A stretch of DNA of 64,000 nucleotides from Castanea sativa (Eukaryota > Streptophyta > Magnoliopsida > Fagales > Fagaceae), in contig NC_134017.1 in the NCBI RefSeq assembly GCF_040712315.1, positions 6,664,001-6,728,000 on the forward strand. Direction: 5' to 3'. Both the position numbers and the translations under genes were made by a program. The notes below the pieces were generated by a model. It was not told the DNA's origin, did not search any database, and saw only the letters and a list, made by a program, of their open reading frames with translations. Of this stretch, positions 32,494 through 42,090 are shown piece by piece. Position 1 is the stretch's first letter. Each line of letters opens with the position of its first letter.

Positions 32494-34558
32494 GGCAGAC
32501 CACTCTCCATTTGTTCATTCTAATGTTTCTCACTCCACCTCATTGCTGATTTATGTGGATGACATGATCATCGTAGGCAATGATTCAGCTTGTGTTGCAA
32601 GATTGAAAAGGGTACTAGACCAGAAATTTGGGATTAAGGATCTTGGTTCACTCAAATATTTCCTAGGGCTTGAAATTGCTAGGAGTAGAAAAGGGATTAG
32701 CATTAACCAAAGGAAGTATGCACTTGACATACTCAAGGAAGCAGGTGCGACTGGTTGCAAGCCTGCCAAAACACCAATGGAGCAGCAGCTAAAGTTGTCC
32801 AAAGGTGATGGAAAGTTGTTCAAAGATGCTGGTCAATATAGAAGGTTGATTGGGAAGCTGATGTACTTGACTCTAAGTAGACCAGACATAACCTATGTAG
32901 TGCATAGATTTAGTCAATTTTTGGCACAACCCAGAGTCCCTCACATGGGAGCAACTATTAGAAACCTACAATACATTAAAGGCACACCTAGTCAAGGAGT
33001 GTTTTTCCTTGTGGATTTAGATTTACAGCTCAAAAATTTATGTGATGCAGATTGGTCAGGTTGCCCTAACACCAAAAAAGTCTTTAACTAGATATTGTGT
33101 GTTTTTAGGTGATACCTTATTTAGGGCTGTAAATGAGCCAAGCCGATCGTGAACAACTCGGCTTGACTCGATAAAAAGTTTGTTTATGTTTGTTTGTTTA
33201 TAAATAAATCAAGCTTGAACCTTAGTTTTAGGCTCGTTTAATAAACAAGCCGAGCCCAAGCAAAAAAATTTGTTCACAAACAAGTTCATGAGCTATTAGG
33301 CTTTATACAAAATAATTCAAGTATATACTCAATCATAAGTTTATATGTGTTAGCTAAATATACTCATTACACATATCTTAATAATGACATGGCCAACATG
33401 GGACCATTACCCATTACCTTAATTTTTTCCTTCCCTCTAAATTGACCAAGAACCACTTTAGACTATAGTTACATTTAAAAATAAATTAGTTAATTAAGTT
33501 GGCCACATATGATCATTCTCTAGCAATCATCTAAAGTAAAGTAATAAAATATGTTAGTATTTTCTCATTCATAATAGTTACAAATAAGTATTTTTTTTTC
33601 CTTCACCATCTAACGTGAATATAAAAATTGGATTTTGAATATTTGCTGAAGCTGTAGTAAATAAGGAATGATGAATGAATTAATTTAATCATATAAATTT
33701 TTAATTTGAATAATAGCTAATCATAAATAGGACTAGACACATGATAAAATGAGTATACAATTTTTTCTTCTTCTTAATTTTAGATATTTAAGCATTTAAT
33801 AATGTAATTTTTAGATCTCAAGCTCAAAAGCTTGACGTAAGCTTGAGTTTGAGCTTGATATTAAGCTTGAGCTTGGCTTGACTAATTAATCAAGCCAAGC
33901 CAAGCCAAGCTCAAATTTTTTAACTTTCCCACAAGCTCAAGCTCTAACAATATTTTTAGGCTTGTCACAAGTTCAAGCCAAGCTTGAGCTTTTGACTTTC
34001 CCTAACAAGCCAAGCTTGAACATGCACTACTCGATAAAGCTCGGCTCGTTTACAGCCCTATGCCTTAATCTCTTGGAGGTCAAAGAAGCAAGATGTGATC
34101 TCAAGATCTTTTGCTGAAGCAGAATACAAGTCTATGACCACAACCACATGTGAAGTAACTTGGTTGTTGTACTTGTTAAGAGATTTGCATATTCCACATA
34201 AGAAACCAGTGTTGATGTACTGTGATAACCAGGCAACATTGCATATCTCAACTAATCTAGTCTTCCATGATAGATCAAAACATATTGAAGCAGATTGCCA
34301 CATAGTGAGGAATAAAATCTTGGATGGTACACTTGAAACCTTTTATGTATCATCACGAAATCAGTTAGCATATATTTTTACTAAGGCACCTAGGGTTGAA
34401 AACTTCTTAAGGTTGCTAGCAAAGTTAGGAGTGATTAATATTTTTGGTCATAGCATTCAATATCCAAATTATACAAGGGATGATGAAGAAGCAAGAGCTT
34501 TGCTCTTGAGAGGGAGTGTTGAGAGGAATGCAAGGCAAAAAATATGCCCTCTGCAGTA
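32494..34558 (+). pseudogene. Copia RT (C-terminal) and RNase H, interrupted
   Basis: RT part: SLLIYVDDMIIVGNDSA, FGIKDLGSLKYFLGLEIARS, GISINQRKYALDIL, RRLIGKLMYLTLSRPDITYV and CDADWSGCPNT. One extra base in the A-run near 33078 throws the frame, so the ORF ends at 33091. After the hAT insertion the frame continues SWRSKKQDVISRSFAEAEYK, EVTWLLYLLRDLHIP, YCDNQATLHIS, KHIEADCHIVR, LLAKLGVINIFG and DDEEARALLLRGSVE, running into the LTR to a stop at 34557-34559. Removing the insert and one target copy joins GAT ACC TTA to ATC TCT TGG in frame. YVDD and the RNase H YCDNQA and IEADCH motifs are intact. Non-functional because of shift, insertion and truncation. Confidence 0.93.
33121..34060. mobile_element. 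hAT non-autonomous element inside copia RNase H
   Basis: Starts TTAGGGCTGTAAATGAGCC and ends GGCTCGTTTACAGCCCTA, 940 bp. Flanks TACCTTAT (33113-33120) and TGCCTTAA (34061-34068) match at 6 of 8 positions. Subterminal regions are dense in AAGCTTGAGC / GCTCAAGCTT and AAGCCAAGCC words, typical of transposase-binding repeats. No transposase ORF. Confidence 0.9.
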
Positions 34559-35154
34559 GCATGGTGCCAAGCAAGAAGCTAGCACACAGCATCAGGAGCA
34601 GCTGCAAGTGAGTGTAGTCCAAAGCGCATCACAGCATTAGTGGAAGACCAGAGATGTAGCTATGTCAAAGAGAAGCAAGGAAGAATTGGAAGACTTGATT
34701 GAATGCATACCATATTATGATCAAATTATTCACTCAATTCAAGGGATGATGCCATATGGATTGGAACTAACTAATTGATGTACACGTGTAATGATTAGAT
34801 GGTTTTAGTTGTAACAAACTCTCCCTCCAAAACAGGGAGTTAGTTATTACAACATTTTTACAACATTTTCACAACAAATCATAGGTGGTTAGTTGTTACT
34901 GGTTCAAATTTGAACCTAACACTAATATTACTTTTTTACCCTAATAATAACAACCAGTAACAACCTATCACTTATGATTTGTTGTGAAAATGTTATAAAA
35001 ATGTTGTGGACATATTATTTCTCTTTTTTATTCAGTTAGTACCCTATTGTATATAAAATGATAGGAGTAGTGATTTGTATTAGTGAGTTGGATTGTATTC
35101 TTTTCTAATCAATGAAATCAGTTTCTATTTAGAGAGAGAGTCTTGAATTTTACA
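34517..35154 (+). mobile_element. Copia 3' LTR with nested MITE
   Basis: Starts TGTTGAGAGGAATGC directly after the purine tract and ends GAATTTTACA (TG...CA), 638 bp. A MITE with ~60-bp inverted ends is inserted at 34848-35010. The upstream pol frame overlaps the first ~42 bp of the LTR. Confidence 0.8.
34848..35010. mobile_element. MITE family M, copy 1 (in copia LTR)
   Basis: Left TTACAACATTTTTACAAC / ATTTTCACAACAAATCATA / GTTGTTACTGG is mirrored on the right (CCAGTAACAAC / TTATGATTTGTTGTGAAAAT / ATGTTGTGG). About 160 bp. Diverged relatives lie at 35511-35662 and 41351-41512. Target duplication uncertain. Confidence 0.78.
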
Positions 35155-35356
35155 AAGGGTATTTAAAATCACGACACAGATGTCATTCAGTCATTGTATA
35201 GCAGTATATATATTGAACTCAAAAGTCTTTTATTCTTGGACAATTATCTTGATTTATATTTTACTATTGATGTGAGATTTATATTGTAGATTAAACAAAT
35301 AGAAATTGTACAATATTGTACACATTTGCCTAAAATAAACATTGTACTAATATTCC

Positions 35357-35389
<33 letters not shown>

Positions 35390-35782
35390 TTAATTTGGTA
35401 TGCATTTTTGGGGAGCAAGGTGAGGAACGGGCTAAAATAAACAGCAATTCTTAGCTTTGACTAAAGATAAGCATGACAATATTTAATTCTAAGTTAAAAT
35501 TTTGAATAATTTTACGTTTACAATATTTTCATAATAATTTCCAACAAATCTTAAGTAACAAATTGCTAATAGTTCTAATTTTGGTTCACCACTGATATTA
35601 CTTTTTTTAGTCATCAATAACAACTTGACACATACAACTTATTTTGAAAATACTGTGAACATAATTGAATTACCAATAATTGGTTACAAGGAATTACAAG
35701 GAGAAAGAAGAACGTTCCCACTTTGATCAACAACAAACAGTTTTAGCTATATAGTGAATTATTTTATGCAATGAAAGAGGTA
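35155..35782. repeat. Direct repeat E, copy 2
   Basis: Counterpart of 31703-32044, enlarged by about 165 bp of AT-rich sequence with a (TA)n(CA)n tract (35359-35390) and by MITE M copy 2. It starts right at the LTR end. Confidence 0.78.
35511..35662. mobile_element. MITE family M, copy 2
   Basis: Inverted ends ACGTTTACAATATTTTCATAA and TTATTTTGAAAATACTGTGAAC (shown in part), more diverged than copy 1. It is absent from the same position in repeat E copy 1, so it inserted after that duplication. Confidence 0.6.
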
Positions 35783-35783
35783 A

Positions 35784-35945
35784 GATTCAAGTTAGTTTAA
35801 ACAGTAAAGTCTCTTATTGTTGAATAAGAGATCCATATTTGAATATCATCTATACTAAAAACTGAATGGTCTCTTAGTTTGATTATAAAGAGTAATCGTT
35901 ATAGAGCAAACGCTATAGGTTTAAATTCAATATAAAATATCTAAA
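35784..35945 (+). mobile_element. SINE family S2, copy 1 (sense)
   Basis: AGTTTAAACAGTAAAGTCTC (A-box region), AATAAGAGATCC.TATTTGAATATC (decayed B box), CTATACTAAAAACTGAATGG, TTATAAAGAGTAATCG and GTTTAAATTCAAT, then an A-rich tail. It aligns in order with the minus strands of the two S2 copies that follow. Strongly mutated. Confidence 0.6.
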
Positions 35946-36287
35946 AAAATTTTATTTAAAAAAAAGGGTACAAGCATGTGATTGGTGAAGGAGATGCACT
36001 AACTCCATTATAAAAACTATCTTCCTTTCCTCGATGGGCGAATAATCATTTTACAAATTGAAGTTTACTAATTTTGAACTCTTTGGTTGAGTGGTTTGCT
36101 AACCACATCTTTTGAGAGGCTAATTTTGTTGCCCATAGTATATTATTAAATTGGCACTTTTGTTTGAAATTGAGAGAATGATTCCCATCGATCTCTTTAT
36201 TATTACCAGATTTTTGCCTTAGGCCACAAGGTAGAGAAGGGTCTGATCTCTTTTTTTATTTTTATTTTATTATTATTATTATTATTA
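35946..36287. other. Unannotated AT-rich stretch
   Basis: No feature recognised between the SINE copies apart from a (TTA)n tract near 36264-36288. Confidence 0.35.
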
Positions 36288-36434
36288 TGAGATAATTTCA
36301 ACCTATGACATCCACTTTTAATGATAACTTTTTATCATCAAACTAAGACACCAATCAGTTTTTAGTGTAGACGAGGATTGAACCCTAAATATTTTATTCA
36401 ACCATCAGAGACTTTACTAGTTGAGTTAACTCAA
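36288..36434 (-). mobile_element. SINE family S2, copy 2 (antisense)
   Basis: On the minus strand: GAGTTAACTCAACTAGTAAAG (A-box region), GGGTTCAATCCTCG (B box), CTACACTAAAAACTGATTGG and GTTTGATGATAAAAAG. The (TTA)n tract at 36264-36288 is at its tail end. Confidence 0.75.
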
Positions 36435-36893
36435 TTTTTTTTTCTCTCAGCTACAGTGTACAGCATATATAGCTGTGCACGGTAGCAAGATAGGTGAAAA
36501 TTATAACTATAGCTTCATTGCAACGGTGTTTTTAGTATATAGTAGTGCTAAGAATAGCCTTTTAGTACCATTATTGCTAGTGCTCTAAGGATCCTTATTT
36601 ATTATTATATTTTTAACTTATAGATATGCTCAGTTTTGGGAATAGATGCATATATATTATATATATATATATATATATGTATCATTTGCCTCATTTGCCT
36701 CATGATATATACATAGGCAATTGTAGATGTACACAAGCTAAATTTTGCCAAAGAAATAGATATACAACATGTTTATTTAGGAGGGGGCTATCTTTCAAAA
36801 TAACTTATGGTTTGAAGTATTTAAAGTCCATCTTATTTATACTTTTTTTTTAGAAGAAATATTATTTATACTTTTTTCTATGAGAGAGAATCA

Positions 36894-37053
36894 TTTTTTT
36901 TAGAGAGTTTCAACGTATGAAGTTTGCTCCCAATGATAGCTTTTTATCATCAGACCAAAACATCAATCAGTTATTGGTGTAGGCGGGGATTGAACCTTAA
37001 ACCTCTTATACAATCATCAGAAACTTTATCAGTTGAGCTAATTGGAACCCACA
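36894..37053 (-). mobile_element. SINE family S2, copy 3 (antisense), with TSD
   Basis: Best-preserved copy. On the minus strand: TAGCTCAACTGATAAAG (box A), AAGGTTCAATCCCCGCC (box B), ACACCAATAACTGATTG, CTGATGATAAAAAGC and TTGAAACTCTCT, then the A-tail. Direct repeats AGAGAGAATCA (36883-36893) and AGAGAGATTCA (37054-37064) flank it. Confidence 0.88.
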
Positions 37054-37394
37054 AGAGAGATTCAATCTTATTTATACTTGACTTAAATAAAAAGATATAA
37101 ATACTTGGCAAACTCATTAATCCAATATTTTAATCACAAAAGGCCATAAAGTCCAAAATTTATTGATGACATTATTAGTAGTTGCACACACTATGTAACA
37201 AGTTTTGGACTTCCAATATAAGTCCTTGTACGGCTATTTTTTATGTTTCTATAATCAAAACTTGCTATGTATTTATTTAACTTTCTTTATAAAATAACTA
37301 AAGTTTTTAATTGAAAAAAAAAAGTAAATATGTGACATATCATGATTGGTAAAATTAACTTCAGTTTGTTTAAAAACTGAGAAGGCGAGCCTTG

Positions 37395-37995
37395 ACCATG
37401 TCAGTGGCACATTACTAGAGGAAGTCACACTGTAGAGGAAGGGCTTTAGGGAGGAGGTCAGTCTTGTCATGTCTGAAGGGATGGAAGCTACCACCACATT
37501 TGTTGCACCCCACCAAACTCTCTGGCTACATTTATGTGGAGAAGACCCTTGAACGGTGCTGTCTAGGTAGCCGCAACTCACGGAAGGTTTGGGGAAACGT
37601 CTGATGGGACAAGCACTCGAGTAGTGGCCTACGTGATCAACAAATGGAGGGCCAAGATCAACAGAAATAGGCTATATAATGTAAGAAACCCGCTAGAGGA
37701 AAGGGAGGATCTGAGAATCGGTGGAGAAAACACTGTAGCAACAAGAACTGGAATTGTAATCAAGTCTAGAGAGAATATATTCAAGAACTACTCTCCTCGG
37801 ATTTTGCCAAGGAAAGATTTCTTTCCATGAAGCTTGTTTTTCCTAATTTACTTCCCACCTTCAATCCGTTGTAAGCATCACTCAATTCATTAAAGCCTAG
37901 TTTTTAACCCACTCTCTACAAATTCATTGTATAGGGCTATTTGGGCCTAAATCCTATTACTTCTTGGGCTTATGACCTAAACTGCGTCCTTACAT
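37395..37995 (+). mobile_element. LTR-like remnant (gypsy-type suspected)
   Basis: GC-richer than its surroundings. It runs from about CATGTCAGTGGCACATTAC to GCGTCCTTACA (TG...CA-like), with a TATATAATGTAAG motif near 37672 and a transcript-like leader after it (GCAACAAGAACTGGAATTG). It resembles long plant LTRs. No polypurine tract, partner LTR or target duplication was seen. The ORFs on either strand (37273-37581, 37624-37830) are not genes I can support. Confidence 0.45.
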
Positions 37996-38303
37996 GTGTG
38001 CTTAGATATAAATGGTTTTGATTTTAGAGGGGGGAAATGTCCTTACTTTAAATTCTTTTTAAAAAACCCATGACTAGCGAGGGTTAATGTCGAGATAAAA
38101 TAAAAATCTCAATGTGTGAGGGCTACCTTGGTCACTCTTATGTGTGATCCATAGGATGCCTACTAGTATCTTGTCATTAAAAGAGATTTTTCAAAAGTCA
38201 ATGTGAAAAAAAAAAGGATTTTAAACAAAATTTTAAAGGATGTATATTGGATTTTTTGGTCAAGGTAGTTAAAGTTTTTCCTTAGGGGATAGGTATAGGG
38301 ACG

Positions 38304-39367
38304 CAGAGGCGGCTCAACATAATTTGGGGCTTGAGACGAAAATTCATGTGAAGCATTTTATATGTAAATATTAATTAAATAAAATTATTTAATACTAATC
38401 AAATCAAGGTTAATTTGATGCAATATTAAATACTAAATTTGAAGAATAATACCAACTTAAGTAATGTTAATATCATATAGAGAATTTAATATCATAGTTG
38501 ATGCAATATTAACACATTTGTAACATATTTTTGAAACATTTTAGGGTTTCAATGGGTTAGGTTGCTATTGGTCTTGTATTTTGGAAGTCTTGATAGAAAT
38601 GGAAAGGAAAAATACATTAGTGGTACTAAAAAATGTTCACAATATAATATGGAAATGATTACAATCAACAAACTTCAACTATCTAATTATGAATGTTTAA
38701 ATTCCTTTTTTGTGATAGGTAACAAGTCAATTTGTAATCCTATAGTAAATTTGTGTTATCCTTAGTAGGGCTGTCCAAATCAACCCGCGACCCACCCAAC
38801 CCGCGCCACCTGCTCGGACCTGACTTGGAAACACCCAATCCAACTGCTCTGGCGGTCGGACTCGAGTCCTGATTCCAAAAACCCGACATCGGCGGGCCGG
38901 GTTTCAGATCTTTTCCTTCAAAACCCGTGAAACCCGACCCATTCAAAGACCATAAAATCGGGCCATTTTTCCAAATTCCGATCACTATTTCACTTGGATC
39001 CGTCGATTTTTGGCACAATAAACACCGGATCTGGCTGAATAGGTGATTTCTCATCCAGATTTGGCAGAAATCTCGCCGGATCCAACAAGATCTCATCGAA
39101 TCTTAGATGGATCTGGCAAGATCTCGCCGGATCCAATGAGATCTCACTGCATTTTGCTGGATTCTGTTGAATATCGGGTTCACGCGAAATCGACAACCTC
39201 CATCCGGCGACCCAAATTGATGAACCGGTTACTATAATGGGTCGGTTGCTGGTTGAAATATAGCCCAACCAATCTGGTGCGGGTTGGTTGCGGGTTGGGA
39301 AAAAACCTGACCCGCCCGATCCGTGGACAACCCTAATCCTTAGTATCACTAATAATAATAAACAACC

Positions 39368-39407
<40 letters not shown>

Positions 39408-39545
39408 CACATATATACATACATACGTATACACATACATATATAATTTTACAAAATTTTGAGCCTTTTATAATAGGGGACAATGCCTTTTTTCTTTAGA
39501 TTAAAATTTGAGCCTTGTGTGGTGGGGGGCCTCAGGCCAGCCCTG
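38304..39545. mobile_element. hAT-like element with CAGAGGCGGC/GGCCAGCCCTG ends
   Basis: Starts CAGAGGCGGCTCAAC and ends GGCCTCAGGCCAGCCCTG (inverted, imperfect). Possible 8-bp flanks TAGGGACG and CAGGGGCA agree at five positions. It holds the nested hAT MITE at 38766-39336 and a (CA)n tract at 39371-39403. The interior is otherwise AT-rich and non-coding. Confidence 0.55.
38766..39336. mobile_element. hAT MITE, TSD ATCCTTAG
   Basis: Starts TAGGGCTGTCCAAATCAACC and ends GATCCGTGGACAACCCTA, with a perfect 8-bp direct repeat ATCCTTAG at 38758-38765 and 39337-39344. Subterminal ACCCGCG / CGGGTTG words. Its centre has a short irregular repeat of GATCTCGCCGGATCC / GATCTCATCGAATC (39060-39160). 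ORFs here on both strands are by-products of this GC-rich composition. Confidence 0.92.
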
Positions 39546-40506
39546 CAGGGGCATGGGTCTAGAATTTGATAGTTTTGAAAATGGCACCAAATTCAAAGTC
39601 GAACCATTGGATGGGAAGAGCAAAGTAAGGAATGGGTATTGGTGAAATTAGGGTGTGATTAAATGGTTTGATTGCGAGAGCAGGTCGATCAAAGTACGGG
39701 CACACGACATTTAACCTTCATGCGCCAAATTAGATTCCAATTCTTACCGTTGGATTTGCATAGCATGGTAAAATATTGGTGTTGATAAAATTTAAGCTCA
39801 ATTGAACAACCAAATCGAGCTCAAATTAAACCATTTTACATATAAGCAAACCCATCATTTGTTTTAATATTTAATATTTGAACTATATTGTTATTTTATA
39901 GTATTTGATATAACTCACTGTGGAGATTTCATATTGTTCTTTTAACATATGACATATAATTTTGTTTATTATCTAATTTTGGGGAGGTATTCAATTTATG
40001 AATTATATCTAATTTATTTCATTAATTAACCTACTATGTATTTCATATACATACTCCTATTTATTCTTATTTATTATAAAAAATTATACTAATTGTTTAA
40101 ACTTCAAACCACATGCCGCTACATATATTTGAAATTTAAATTAACAAATTTTTTATTTCTTATAACACGCAATTTTTATAAAACTTTTTTTAAGCTCAGA
40201 ACGATAGAAATCTTTTATTAAATGCCAAATATAGTGCGTACAAAGTAAATCAGTGCAAACACTATTGTAGGTGGGACATTCACTACATGCAGTCTAGTCC
40301 CAAATAAAATAAAACACCGCAGAGAGCCATTAAGACAAAAAGAAGACAGCTCCATGCCTAACACCTCTATATAATTATTTCTTATAGAACTTTTTTTTTT
40401 CTTTTTTGATAGAAGTGATAGAAATTTCTTATAAAACTTTGAACCTTAGCACCACATGTCAATCAATTCCCCTTTCCCTCAAAATTATTTTCACTTTTCC
40501 CTCAAA
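39546..40506. other. Unannotated AT-rich stretch
   Basis: No gene or bounded repeat recognised. Near 40460-40506 and 41770-41850 the string CCCCTTTCCCTC..AAA..TTTTTCACTTTTCCCTC recurs, showing a host tandem repeat into which the next element inserted. Confidence 0.4.
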
Positions 40507-41738
40507 GAGCATCTCCAGCAGATGCTCTATCTTTATTTTTTAGTCCAAAAAATGCTACTGTTTACCTACTGTTCACCCTCCAACAGCTTCTCCAAACACA
40601 AAACTTTTCCAAATTTTTTTTGAAGTTGCTACAATAATTCTCTGAATTTAGAGAACACTGTAGCAACTCCAAATGAATTTTTACACTTAAAAAATTCATA
40701 CATCTCAATAAAAAAAAATTCTTTCTCTCTCCTCACAGCTACTAACACAACGGCTACATTCACAAAAATCTTTCTCTCAAACATCGCATAATCAAATTTT
40801 CAGAATACAAACTCAAAAACAAAATTTTAAAATTAATCAAATCATAACAAAAAAAAAAAAGAAAAAAAAAAGAAGAAGGCAGAAGCCATCTGACCCATCT
40901 GGACTACATTAGGGACGAAGATGAGCAATAGCTCCTGGCTGTGCCAACTGCTTTGGGACGAAGATGATCCATCTGGACTGCGTTGGGGACGAATTGGAAT
41001 CAAGTAAAAAAAAAAAGAGCGAGAGAGCTGGAGAAAAAAAAAGAGAGACTGATGAGAGCTATTGGAATGTTCTTAGAGAAAAAGAAAATAAAAGAGGGGG
41101 GGGGGGTAGAGATAGGATAATGTCTGTGGAGGAGAAAAAGAAGAAAAAAAAAAGTAGAGAAAGAGAGCTAGAGAAAGAAAGACACATAGAGCTCTGGAAT
41201 CAAGTGGAAAGTGTAGAGAAAAAAAAGGAGAGGATGGAGATAATGGGTATACGTGTGTGGTGGAGAAAAATCAAGAGAAAAGAAAAAGAAAAAGAAAAAA
41301 AAGGACACGTGTGGATGATAGAAAGAAAGAAAGGGAAAATACAATTTAGAAATGCTACCGCAATATTTTCACAATAAATTTTAAGTAACATATTGTTATT
41401 AGCTAATATTGGTGAGTAAAAATATAATTTCAACGGTGGGTTCAAATTTGAACTAGTAACAACTTTTCATATAAATTTTGTTGTGAAAGTATTATGAAAT
41501 ATGTTGTGAATATAATACTATTCATTGAAAAATATAATTGTTGTGATGAATATAGGAAGAATAAATGATGATAAAAAAAAGAATAAAGAATGAATGAAGA
41601 AATAATATTTAAATGAGATAGAGAATGGGATAGAGAATTGTTGAAAAGTGTATTTGAAAAAGTGGGTAGTTAAAATGTAAAAATCACTGTTCATTCTCTA
41701 AACAATACAAAAATGTGAAGAATATGCTAGAGATGCCC
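40507..41738. mobile_element. PIF/Harbinger-type non-autonomous element
   Basis: Starts GAGCATCTCCAGCAGATGC and ends GCTAGAGATGCCC, an inverted pair; flanks AAA and TAA, the former probably a mutated TAA because the undisturbed host repeat nearby reads TTTTCCCTCTAACACTCCC. Subterminal 'GAACACTGTAGCAACTCC' and 'ATATTTAAATGAGATAGAGAA' match the element at 10631-13411. The core (40860-41340) is purine-rich with duplicated CATCTGGACT / GGGACGAAGATGA words; ORFs in it are low complexity. MITE M copy 3 is nested at about 41351-41512. Confidence 0.72.
41351..41512. mobile_element. MITE family M, copy 3 (nested)
   Basis: GCTACCGCAATATTTTCACAA and TTGTTGTGAAAGTATTATGA... ends with an inner GTTCAAATTTGAACTAGTAAC, related to copies at 34848 and 35511. 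It sits inside the PIF-type element. Confidence 0.6.
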
Positions 41739-41983
41739 TAACACTCCCTGCTCCCAACTCCCTCGGAACACAATTCCCCTTTCCCTCTAAATTTTTTCAC
41801 TTTTCCCTCTAACACTCCCAACTCACGCCAACTAACTATCTCACTTTTCCCTCTAAATTTTTTCACTTTTCTTTGTCTCATAGTCTGCCTTGTGACTATT
41901 TTTTGATAATGCAGTGTATTGACTTAGACTTAGACTTACTGACTATTTTTTTTGTCTTTTGAAATCTCTCTTTTCTTTGCTCT

Positions 41984-42090
41984 GACTCTGGTGTCGGAAA
42001 ATCCAACATTCTCTCCAGGTTCACGCGCAACGAATTTTGCTTAGAATTCAAGTCCATCATCGGCGTTGAATCGCCACCAGAACTCTCCAG
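41984..42090 (+). pseudogene. RabA/Rab11 small GTPase, first-exon fragment
   Basis: Reads [18 protein letters not shown] then [11 protein letters not shown], then, after a one-base loss (GTTGAATCGCC where GAA TTC GCC is expected), ATRTLQ. It has the GTPase P-loop (G-x4-GKS type) and the switch I region (S/T-IGVEFATR) characteristic of Rab11-type proteins. It stops at CTCCAG, followed by GCAAGC: the usual Rab11 exon 1 end, with a GC-type donor. The preceding ~20 residues, including the start, are missing. No second exon (with DTAGQE or NKxD) was found downstream. Frameshift and truncation make it a pseudogene fragment. Confidence 0.8.

Larger units (their letters stand above)
32494..35154 (+). 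mobile_element. 3' half of a copia retrotransposon, split by a hAT element
   Basis: Contains RT from just before the YVDD box, RNase H, a purine tract (GAGAGGGAG) and a complete 3' LTR (34517-35154). The 5' LTR, gag, protease, integrase and N-terminal RT are absent. A hAT element (33121-34060) interrupts RNase H. Immediately right of the LTR is AAGGG, matching the start of repeat E copy 1. Confidence 0.9.

Noticed and set aside
38990..39436. 148-codon minus-strand ORF
   Set aside because: Crosses the boundary of the hAT MITE and a (CA)n tract, and its repeats of D-P-A-R come from the MITE's GATCTCGCCGG words; not a gene.
40964..41377. 137-codon plus-strand ORF rich in K, E and R
   Set aside because: Low-complexity purine tract inside the PIF-type element, running into a nested MITE.
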